Shown here: positions 1-9,672 of the stretch, piece by piece
Layout: every line of letters starts with the position of its first letter
How positions within the stretch are numbered: position 1 is the stretch's first letter
Assembly: GCA_030272155.1 (NCBI GenBank)
Contig: CP126192.1
Location: 5,614,501 to 5,678,500, forward strand
Length of the DNA stretch: 64,000 nt
Direction: 5' to 3'
DNA from: Tetradesmus obliquus
Lineage: Eukaryota > Chlorophyta > Chlorophyceae > Sphaeropleales > Scenedesmaceae
Notes under the pieces: model-generated
Seen by the model: only the letters and a program-made list of their open reading frames with translations
What the model was told of the DNA's origin: nothing
Database searches by the model: none
Translations under genes and position numbers: made by a program

Positions 1-139
1 AGATGGTGCCAGGACCTACATGTATCCACCCTCTCTCAACATGTTCTCTGCTGGTTCAAACATATTACAGGCACCAGCAGTCAGCAGTGCGCAATGCAGA
101 TGAATCTTCTTTTCAGCGAAATCTGTGCCGTCGACGCAC

Positions 140-2470
140 CTTTCTCCGCTTCTTCTCCTGTATCTGCTGATCCAAGTCCTTTTGCAGCTCACGCTGCGCG
201 CGCTGCCTGTTCTCCATCTCATTAGCCGTCATGAAGGCCTTGTCAGAGCGGAAGTTGAACATAGGAGGGGGCCCACTAGCATTGCCTGGGCCAGCTGCTG
301 CTGCTGGCCCCTGCTGCTGCTGCTGCTGGTACTGCTGCTGCGGATACTGCTGTTGCTGGTACTGCTGCTGCTGCTGTCCATATCCATTTTGCATTGGCAA
401 GCAGTCTTCAGCAGCACCCCAGCACCCTGCATGCGCTGCCGCAGCTGCTGTTGGGCTAGCTACGGCTGCTGGCCCAGCAGCATCATAGCTGGAGAACTGC
501 TGTGGCAAGTGCTGCTGTTGTCCATGGGGCTGAGCTTGCTCCTGGTACTGCTGCTCCGCCCTGACGCCACCACGCAGGTCTGTGATTGCCTGCAACGACA
601 GGCCGGCATGAGCAGCACAAAACATGAGCTGCACTGCGACATGAGCTTCCGAGCAGCTGTAAGCTTACACGATACAACACAAACAATACACGACTAGCAC
701 CATATGCACCAACACCAGCAGCTCAGGCATCCTTGCATAATGCAATGTCTCACTGGCATGTTATGCTGCCACAAATACAGAGCAAGCACCCGTCTCACCT
801 GGCCAGCGGCGTTGCGCAGCGGTGCCCCAGCCCCTCCCCTGCCCCAGGGGTTGTAGCCAGCCATTTCCTTCTCCTTGCGGGCTTCCTCAGCAGCCACAGC
901 AGACTTCTCAGCCGCCACCCGCGCAGCCTTGTCGCGAATCTGAGCCTCCAGCTCTGCTCGGTACGCGTCCTTGCGCTCCTTCATCAGCTGCGCCTTCTGA
1001 TCCGGCGGCGCTGCTGCTGCTGCTGCTGCTGCCGAGCTTGCAGGAAAAGCTGCGGCCGAGCTCCAACCAGGGCTGCCTGCAGCTGCGCTGCCTGCCCAGT
1101 AGCTTGGGCTGCTGCTGGCACTGGCACCTGGCCCATAGGCGCTGCCCTGTCCACCTGATGGTGAAAAGCTGGCAGCAGGTGACTGCATAGCAGCCCATGA
1201 CTGCGGTGGCCCTGCTGCTGCTGCATACTGAGCTTGCATGGGTGGGGGTGATGGCCCATACCCAGGCATACCACCCATTCCTGGGCTCATGTAGCTGCTG
1301 CCCATACCTGGCTGCTGTGCTGCAACTGACATGGCCATGTAAGGCTGCTGCTGCTGTTGTTGCTGCTGTACCAGCAAGCCACGGGCTGCTGCAGCATACA
1401 TTGCTGCATCCATGCTGCTGCCTAGGCCAGGCACTGGGTAGCCTTGCTGCTGCTGCTGCTGCTGCTGCTGTATCTGCATTTGCTGCTGCTGCTGCTGCTG
1501 CCAGCCAGCAGGGTTGCCTCCTCCTCCCCCATGTGGCCATGCAGCCAGTGCCTGCAGCAGCTGCTGCTGTGGAGCCTCTGCGCAGGCTGGGCTGGAAGCA
1601 GCGTTGCCATACATTTGTGGTTGCACTGCTCCCATCTGCCCTTGCCACTGCGGTGGCTGCTGCTGGTAGCTTGCAGGCATGCCCTGCTGTTGCTGCTGCT
1701 GCTGCTGCAGCAAGCCAGCACCTGCATATTCCGCATTGTTAGAGTAAGCTGCTGTGCTGCTGCTGGGGTCTGCTTGTCCTGCAAGCAGCGACCAGTCTCC
1801 TTGGCTGCTGTTGAGCATTCCTGCAGGCTGTGGGGCTGCAAAGTTGGAAGGGGCTCCACCTCGCACAGGCAGGCTGCCCAGAGCACCTGTAGCAGCAGGC
1901 ACAGCACATATGTTACAGCAAATCACTTGCACAGCGGTGACAGCAATGCTCAACTGCAACACCACACTTGCTGTGCATCAGGGAAGTGGTTGCCTGGGGG
2001 CTCTTGTTTAATTGCTACTGGAGACTTTGGAGCGCTGCTACAGAAGACGCATGCAGAATTTTGATCAGACGTCACCATGGCAAGTTACCTGGCGCAAGGC
2101 GCTGCTGTCGCTCCTGCTGCCGCTGTCGCTCCTTTTCCTGCATCTGCGCCTGCAGCTCTGCTCCATAAGCCCTCTTTTTCTCCAGCTCACGTGCCTAGCA
2201 GAGCAGTGCCAGGCAGTCAGCAGATGCATCAAATGAATTTTGCCTCTTTGCCCTTCCTGCACCTGGGCGCATGTGCTGTGTTGCCAGCCTCACTGAGCAT
2301 GTGAGGTGCGCTGAGCAACAGCACTATGCACGTACCTTGCGGTCCTGGGTGCTGCCGGGTGCGCCATGAAATATATCACGCACACGGTCCTCAGGCGGGC
2401 CAAACACCCGCAGCATCTGCTTCGCCAGTTTGCTGGTGCTGTGGACCAGCCGCGACAAGCCTGCTAGGTC
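140..2470 (-). CDS. Gln-rich CSPP/CCDC66-like centrosome or cilium protein (partial)
   Basis: Four exons are visible in transcript order: 2336-2470, 2089-2194, 799-1886 and 140-589. Phases close at every junction. The last visible exon ends in a GTGCGT donor, so the gene continues toward lower coordinates. The 5' end is not resolved; the first exon shown starts after a CAG acceptor and no convincing ATG exon was found before 2920. The protein alternates short charged coiled segments (ELEKKRAYGAELQAQMQEKE, AYRAELEAQIRDKAARV, RELQKDLDQQIQEKKRR) with glycine motifs such as YNPWGRGGAGAPLR and SLPVRGGAP. This alternation is typical of CSPP1/CCDC66-type centrosomal and ciliary proteins. Long Gln, Ala, Gly and Pro tracts separate the segments. 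Family assignment rests on these motifs, not on an alignment. Divergent from RABC, whose ATG is 450 bp away. Confidence 0.6.
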
Positions 2471-2920
2471 CTGATGGGCTGCATAGGTGCCGGTGCAGGC
2501 ACTGGAGCACACCAAGGAGTCAAGATAGCGTTGGTCTTCAGGATTGCACTACACGTATGTCGGTCAACTCCTCTTTCGAGTGCTGTCAATCACATCAGCA
2601 TGTGCAGTACATCAGTATGCAGAACGACAGGCCTCAGCGCGACGAACACCATTATTATCTAACTTATGAATCGTAGAGTATTTCCAGGACATTGACGCAC
2701 TACAGGATGGCAGTTCAAAAAACCCTTGGCACCCGTTATGACGTCCACGACTCAGGTCAGGCTGCTGTACGCTCAGATGTATCATTAGTTCCATTGTCGT
2801 TTTGGGGTGGACTGCGCAAGCGTCTGCAAGTTGAGGGCTCGAACTAGGGCGTGCTGACTGTTGCCACTGCATCACGATCGTGGGCTGCAGCAAGTTCTGC
2901 TTTGCACACAAACAGCTCAG
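2471..2920. promoter_or_regulatory. Divergent intergenic region, CSPP-like / RABC
   Basis: About 450 bp between the first recognised exon of the minus-strand CSPP-like gene and the RABC start codon. It probably holds the missing first exon of the former and both promoters. I see no clear TATA element. Confidence 0.35.
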
Positions 2921-5309
2921 ATGACAGCAGATAACTACGATCATCTCTTCAAGGTGTGGCTGCACGCAGCATTGCGAAGACGCACCACCTGCAGCAGCTG
3001 CTGCCCCACACCAACGTCCCTACATGTTCCAAGTGTCCTGAATGCATGCAAGTTTTTGGAGCATCACTCGACATTGTCTCAACGTTGCCACTCGGTTATG
3101 CATGCACACACAGGTGCTGCTAGTAGGGGATTCTGCAGTTGGCAAAAGCTGTTTGCTGATGCGCTTCACAGCAGACCGTTTTGACGAGGTCACCACATCA
3201 ACCATAGGTATGTCAGCATGTGCTGGAGACTAGAACGGAGCAGCGGAAACAATTCCTGTGTGTTATGGCCGTATGGTGTATGCTGGCATATGTTCAACAT
3301 GTTTCTGCAGTTCACTCTGCAGTTTACTCCTTGCACAGGCACCTGAGCTGCAAAGGCGGTGCATTTGCAGCATCTTCACCTGATGTTTGAAATCATGTTC
3401 ATCAGCTTTACCCGGGCTTGTGTCTCCCCTGTCTGCAATACGACTGCAGGTGTCGATTTCAGAGTGAAGTACCTGGATGTGGAAGGAAAACGCATCAAAC
3501 TGGCAGTTTGGTGAGCAACAGCAATTGGGCGTATTCTCAGCAACAGCAGCAGCTAAGAAGGCTCAGGACATGCGCAGCAGCTGGCACAACAGCGATGCAG
3601 CAGTAGCTGCAAGGGCGCAGGCGAACGGTGGATTCTGCAAGTGGTTGATGTTGACTTTGCTGTATTTCTTGCAGGGATACAGCAGGCCAGGAGCGGTTCA
3701 GGACACTAACAAGCAGCTATTACAGGTATGCTGCACAGCAACCTCGCAGAAAGTCCTGTTGACTATTGTGAGAACACACTGTGGTGCATGCGGCACATTT
3801 TGGCTTGCGGTCGCGCGCTTTCACAGCGCACTATCTGCCGGTGTATTTACTTCTCCTGTGCTGTTGCTGTGGATGCACCTACGTGTGCTGCTCTTGCCAG
3901 CAGCTGCCGCCTCACAACAAGTTGTCCGTGACAAGCTGCAACGTTGCTGCTGTACTGCGCTTTGCTGTTGTGTGCTGGCCACCTTTGCAGAGGAGCGCAA
4001 GGCATCATATTTGGTGAGCACAGCAGAGATTGAAGCAGCAACAGCAGCTGCAACAGTTGCAGCACAACCAGCAGCAGCAGCAGCCAAGATATCTGCGGCA
4101 GCATGTGACATTCGTGGCGTCAAAAAGACGAGCGGATGTCAAGCAACAGTTCAGTGTCTCGTCAATGCGCATGCTCACCTGCACACAACGCAGCCTTGCG
4201 TCACGCTGCTTGGTGCATGCGTGCCGACCTCAAGCAGAGGAGCCAACCCAGCAGTGTGAGGAGCTTGTCCTACCTGCTGCTGCTTCATGCTGCTGCTGCT
4301 GCTGCTGCTGCAGTGTATGATGTGACGCGTGGCGAGACCTTCAGCGACCTGGAGAGCATCTGGATGAAGGAGGTGGACATCTACAGCAATGTGGAGGCGG
4401 CAGTAAAGATGGTGGTGGCCAACAAAGTGGACCTGGTGCGGCACGGCTGCAGCTGCGGCGCTGCCGGTGTCCTACTCAGCATTTGCATGTCATGCGCAGA
4501 ACATGCTCTGCACAAGGAGATGCAGCTGTTAAAAGAGTGGCAGTTGCTGTGCTAGGCAACGGCTGTTGACGTATGTAGGCGCTGTGCAGTGCTGGTCAGA
4601 GCTGCCATCACACAGTGAGCAGCTTTACTTGCACTACTTTGCAGCTGCAACTAGCCGGCCGACAGCAGCGTAAGCAAGATATACGGAATGTCAGGGCAGC
4701 AGCTCGATGTGTGAGATGCAGCAGTTGCCACTGCAAGCGCGCTTTGACGCTGCATGTGCCGCTGCTGCTGCCTGCAGGAGTCTGAGCGGCAAGTCAGCAA
4801 GCAGCAAGGCATCGACTTTGCGCGCAACATGGGCTGCCTGTGAGTCTTGCGCGCAGTGCTGGCACCAGCAGTGTTGAGCACCATCTTTTGCTGCTCATAA
4901 AGTGTTGAGCACCATCTTTTGCAATCAGTGCAAAAAGCGTCCTGAACTGCCAGCCGCTGCAGTTGTTGCAGGGTGTTGGGTGCCAGCAAGCTTCTCATTC
5001 ACGCATCAACAAGCACTGCATTGTGCACCTCGCCATACTCAACTGCTCTTCTGCACTGCACTGCGCACGTTACACAACCAAAAGCATCTTCCACGCTCTC
5101 CAAGCACCAACTGGCCAACTTTCACTGCCGCGCATGCTCGCAGGTATGTTGAGACCAGCGCCAAGACCAACGTGGCTGTGCAGCAGGCCTTTGAGGAGCT
5201 GGTGCTGAAGATCCTGGAGACGCCAGCGCTGGTCAACACGGCGCTGGGCACAGGCGGCGTCAAGCTCACCCAGCAGGCAGCAGCACAGGCCAGCACCTGC
5301 TCATGCTAG
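2921..5309 (+). CDS. RABC: Rab GTPase of the RabC/Rab18 subfamily
   Basis: Eight exons: 2921-2953, 3114-3207, 3450-3510, 3675-3725, 3991-4013, 4314-4435, 4778-4839 and 5144-5309. All phases close to give 203 residues, the usual Rab length. Visible motifs are the P-loop [18 protein letters not shown], the Rab18-type [18 protein letters not shown] and ETSAK. The protein ends CSC, a CxC geranylgeranylation signal. [19 protein letters not shown] and [12 protein letters not shown] match plant RabC1/Rab18, which acts in ER, lipid-droplet and membrane traffic. The start ATG gives [11 protein letters not shown], the normal N-terminus just before the first beta strand. Introns are short (about 110-340 bp). 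The terminal coding segment is copied downstream (see repeat). Confidence 0.95.
4871..4921. repeat. 31-bp tandem direct repeat in RABC intron 7
   Basis: GTGTTGAGCACCATCTTTTG occurs at 4871-4890 and again at 4902-4921, spacing 31 bp, wholly inside the last RABC intron. Confidence 0.8.
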
Positions 5310-5437
5310 TGAGCAGCAGCTGCAGCTAGCAGCGCAATTGGCATCGTGTGTTGCTGCTGCTCGTGCTAGCAGGCAGCAGCTGCAGCCGGCAGCCAACCAG
5401 CAGGCAGCAGCACAGGCCAGCAGCTGCTCATGCTAGC
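5270..5437 (+). repeat. Copy of the RABC stop-codon end in its 3' flank
   Basis: The last ~40 bp of the coding region, including the CSC codons and TAG (5270-5309), recur at 5396-5437 with one or two changes, 126 bp downstream. The copy still ends in ...TGCTCATGCTAG. Part of the window-wide exon-edge duplication pattern. Confidence 0.85.
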
Positions 5438-7354
5438 AGCGCTATGCACTGCTAGAAACTTCAAGCTAGCGTGCTGCAGCTGCGCACTAACTGGGCGCGG
5501 TCCTAGCAGCAGGGTGCAGCGGGAGTGTTGGCACACAAGTATGCCATGGTGCTGGCCGCTGATTCGGCACACCTTTGCTGTGGTGGTCGCTGGTTGTGTC
5601 GATGCACATTGTATCGCGGCAGCACCAGCTGTTGCTGTTGCCGTCTCTCTCTTGGTCTGTATTGCAGCAGATGTCAGGCTACTGTGTTGCTAAGCAACTC
5701 AGCAGCGCCATGTGCTGTGCAGCTTTCTCATATTTTCTGTTGCTTCTTTGTGCTTCTGCTGTGTGCGTGTGCTGTTGTGAGCATTTGGGATGCGTGCGCT
5801 TTTAGTGTTTTGTTGCTGTACATTATTGTTGTTTGCGGCTAAAGTGTTTGAGCTGAGCTGGCAGTGGCTGCCATGCCATGTGCGGCTCTGACTAGCAGTG
5901 GGGTGCAGGTGGCTACCGACACAGGCATGCTTACACGTGCACGATATTGAAGGTCGTGTGCCTTGCCTGCCAAATTCAGTGCATTGCGGGGCACATGATG
6001 CAGCAGTGCAAGGTGGTTATTCACCGGCAGTGTGTTGTTGCATGCCGCCTTTGGGTTTGACAGGCAGCGTTGTATTGGTGTAGTAGCACGTGCCACCTGG
6101 CACAGTTGGTGACTCTGTGACATCTGCACACCTGTGGTTGCATATTGTTCTTGGTCGTGCGGTACATGTCGCTCGAAGCTCTGCGCTTCAAGTGCACAGG
6201 TGATGACTTGCAGATAGACTGGATCCGCCACTAAAAGATACATGTGCGCTTCCGTATGTTACAAGCGTGCCCGGAGTTTCACAAATTGTAACAGGCTAGA
6301 ACACCAACTGAGGCATGCGTGGAGGACTTCGAACTCCACAAAATTTCATATGAGTGGCGTGCTGCATGCAAAGCAGCGCCTATATCCAGTCACACATGGT
6401 CCGCGCCATGCGCTGGAAAAGATGGGGTGCATCTCTTCAGCACTGAAGAGCCACGTGTTTGGCCGTTAGAGGGCCAATGAATAACTTGGTGAGGAGCACG
6501 CATCTGTGAAACTGCTTGCTATGCCACTGTCTGCTGGCTGGCCCAGCTCCGGGAGCTTCTTGCTTGTCAGGCATTGGCCTCCTGCTGTGCGCCTGACGAC
6601 AGCCGCCACCACATACTATGTGGGCTAGTAGCTACAGCTCACCCCCGCCAGCAAAGTAATGCCAAGCCTTTGAAGCTTGCATGCTGCAAGACAGACAGGG
6701 TTGTAGGGTATGGGGATGGCACCAGCTGGGGCAGGCAGCAGCAAGCATGGAGACTGCCAGTGCTGCCGGCAAGACGCCCTGCAGATGAGTATACACCAGC
6801 AAAGCGCAGCAGCAGTGGCATTTCATAATCAGCAGCAGACATGGAGCTGTTGTGCAACTGCGTCCACTGATGCTATGGCACATCCCTCCAAGCAGTTGAA
6901 GTCAGACAGAGCCTGCTGCAGGACGCACGCGACAGCTGCAGCTCCCAGCAAAACAGCACCACATGGCAGCAGACTGGGTCGCATGGCACGCTGCTTGGGA
7001 TGTCATCTTGCAAAGATCGAATGGTGCAACACACCTTCTCGTACCCAAGGCGGGCTCACCTGTTGCTGAAGCTTTACTGTGGGCAAGGCTCAGCAGGAGC
7101 CATTTTCGCTGCTGCTTGCTACACTGCTGAGCAGTGGCCCCCGATGGCATGCGTGTGACCACAGGAGGGTCTGCTGACAGCACACCAGGTGAGTGGGATG
7201 GCTGTGCAATGCTATCGCTAGCTGTGACTGCTGTGGCAACGAGGCCACCAGGCTTACTGCCACAGCTGACGATTACTGATGGCCGGGACCGAAGAAACTC
7301 AAGCTTTGCTTCTGCCTGTTGATGGATGAAAGGAGGGCCGCCACTGCGATTGCA
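5310..7354. other. Convergent region between RABC and the cold-shock gene
   Basis: Two kilobases with no gene I can support. It holds the 3' UTRs of RABC (+) and the cold-shock gene (-). A TGTAA at about 6285 could be an algal polyadenylation signal for RABC, but it is nearly 1 kb away. One or two short open frames with splice-like ends (around 7066-7185) could not be joined to anything. Confidence 0.5.
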
Positions 7355-8243
7355 TTATGTGCCTGCCTGACCGCCTGCAGAGTCGAACGTATCAGCCAGT
7401 GCCTCAAGTACCAGCAGCTGCTTCTGCTGCAGAGGTGTCAAGAGTGCCTGCAAGAGTAGCATAGCAGTCCGTTCAAAATTGCTGCACGCTTACAGCCATT
7501 TTCACGCAACAGAGGTGCTAGGAGTGTATGCTTCACCCCGCGCAGTGCACACGAGCTGGAGCGGCATCTGCCCACCATGCTACTTCCGACCATGCTCACA
7601 GCATCAATACGTTAAACCAGCTGCATCAATACTAACAAGTGAGTGTAACATTGAATGACAAATTAGTAGCGGCACAGTATCCAGCATGCCCTACCTGCTC
7701 CTCAGTAGACAGCGGCCGAAGCTGTATCGCACGCATGAAGGCGTGCTTGCTGCTTGTGCCTGCAGCGCCGCCTGATTCTGCCTGCTTGGCCTGCAGTAGC
7801 TGCTGCCGCCGGTCTATCAGGACTTGAAACTTAACTGGTTGACCTCGGGCAATTGAATTGACCTCAGCAGCGAAGTCCTGGACTGAAAATGTGAGGTGCT
7901 GCACAGCGCCCTGCTGATCCATGTAACGCAGGTAACCGCTGCTTAACCGGGCTACAGCCGTGTCTGTTGCAACCAGCCCTATGTGTGATGCGTCTTGTAC
8001 ACTTTGCAGGTCGGGGGCTGCCTTACTCGCTTTGCACACGCCAACTGCTGCCTTCTTGCCTCCAGGCTGCTGCTCCACTGCGAATTCAACTGCGTCGCCT
8101 ACCGCCAGGTCATCGAAGTCTGAGCAGGACGCTGAATGAAAGAAAACATCTAGTAGGAGCTCTGCTGCCCGTATGAAGCCGAAAGCTTTGCGCTTGGCAG
8201 ACACTGTGCCCAGGTATCGAGTCGCTACTGCCTGATCAGCCAT
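7355..8243 (-). CDS. Small protein with one or two cold-shock domains (UNR/CSDE1-like)
   Basis: Two exons, 7695-8243 and 7355-7447, phase 0, 213 residues. Residues ~9-70 read as a cold-shock domain: YLGTVSAKRKAFGFIRA (RNP1-like) followed by DVFFHSASCSDF (RNP2-like) and VGDAVEFAVE. Residues ~85-160 look like a second, degenerate copy (GLVATDTAVARL ... LTFSVQDFAAEV ... GQPVKFQV). Such tandem CSDs bind single-stranded RNA in CSDE1/UNR-type proteins. RNP1 has KAFGFI in place of the usual KGFGFI. The short C-terminus (QQKQLLVLEALADTFDSAG) is probably helical. The ATG lies only 166 bp downstream of the NSUN6-like stop codon on the same strand, so its promoter must be very compact or overlap that gene's 3' end. 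Confidence 0.8.
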
Positions 8244-8409
8244 ACTGTGTGGTCAGCCGCAAGCGTTTGTGACAAGCGCACTACATCAGAAGCGATCAAG
8301 AAGCTGCGTCTCTTGTAATGGTCGTCCCACGCCGTTACCGGGCAAACCCCATGTAGGGTTTCATGGCACAGCAGGACACAGGGTTCTACAGTGACATAAT
8401 GGCTAAATG

Positions 8410-9638
8410 TTATGTCGTTAGTGTCGTTGACCCTGTCTTCTTGAACTTTGCGATGAAGAAGCCCATGGTGTCTTCCTCCTGGCTGCTGCCTCCTCCTGGC
8501 ACTGGGTCAAACCGCTGCACCAGCTGCGCCTCTACTGCTGTCAACCATCCAGGCCCAACCAGGCCAGGGCCGCCCAGCAGTAGCGGCTGCTGCACCAAGC
8601 GCATCTGTGGCCACCTGTCCAGCACATAGCGCACATTCTCTTCGTTTTCACCTACGTACACGCACAAGCATACACACCGCATTGCTGTTGATGTTGGATC
8701 CGTCCGCGTTGACAACTCAACGCTTTGGCATTCAACCACTCCCCAAGCAAGTTTTGTCAGATGGACAAAGTGAGCAGTTGACAGGATTACTGTGGTATGC
8801 CAGCACTAGACTGAGATGCTACACATGCGGCCTGCATGCATGCCATGCCCTGCTGCGAGCGCCAAGACAACCGCCCAATGTTAAAAAGGGCAACTTCGCA
8901 GCACCTACAGAAAATCAAACCCTAGCACCCGGGTGTGTGAGCCCCTACCTGGGTTGATGGTGCAGGTGCAATACACCAGATGGCCCCCTGGTTTGAGGCA
9001 GTGCACCGCTGAGTGCAGCAGCGCACGCTGATACGCAGCCAGCTTTTGCAGCGCAGGCAGGGTCCAGTCCACCAGCAGCCGCGGCCGCAGGCCCAGCGCT
9101 GAGCAGGGAGCATCCAGCAGCACGCTGTCAAAGCTGGCTGCTGTGACAGCAGCAGCAACCTCGGGCGACAGGGTTGCTGCAGAGCCTGCGCTGCTGCTGC
9201 TGCTGCTGCTGCTAGTCCTACTCTGTAGCGTTTCAAGGTCTGTGCTGCTGTCCCAGCTGCTGCCTATTGTGTTAATGCTGCTGCTACTGCTGCCACTGCT
9301 GCTACTGCTGCTACGGCTGGAACCTTCTAAGCTGCTCAAGCTGCTGCTGCTGCTGCTGCTTTCTGTAATGCTGCTTGCGCCAGTTCGCAAGGGCTGGCCG
9401 CTCAACTGCTGCTGCTGCTGCTGCTGCTGCTGTTGGTACAGCTGTGTGGCATCCGCCACCATGGCAGTGATGCAGTCAGCGCCCCAGTCTGCTGCCAGGG
9501 ACTGCACCTGCTGCACCTTGGGTGCTGTCCTGTCCAGTGCCACAAGTGTGCCGCTGTTGCCCATCACTTGAGCCAGCATGCTGGTCTTGCCTGCATCAGC
9601 AAAGGCAGGCAGATAGGTAGGTAGGTAGGTAGGTGGGT

Positions 9639-9672
<34 letters not shown>

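Noticed and set aside
125-697. Leu/Cys-rich open frames on the plus strand opposite Gln-rich exons
   Set aside because: CTG repeats read as poly-Leu or poly-Cys in the antisense. Shadows of the CSPP-like exons. The same applies to 18318-19007, 25374-25817, 47791-48357 and 51055-51532.
694-1965. A single 423-residue open frame on the minus strand
   Set aside because: It reads through introns at both ends; only 799-1886 fits splice sites and phase. The ends are intronic.
6310-6345. tRNA-like TTCGAACTCC string
   Set aside because: No matching acceptor, D and anticodon stems around it. No tRNA gene was found in the window.
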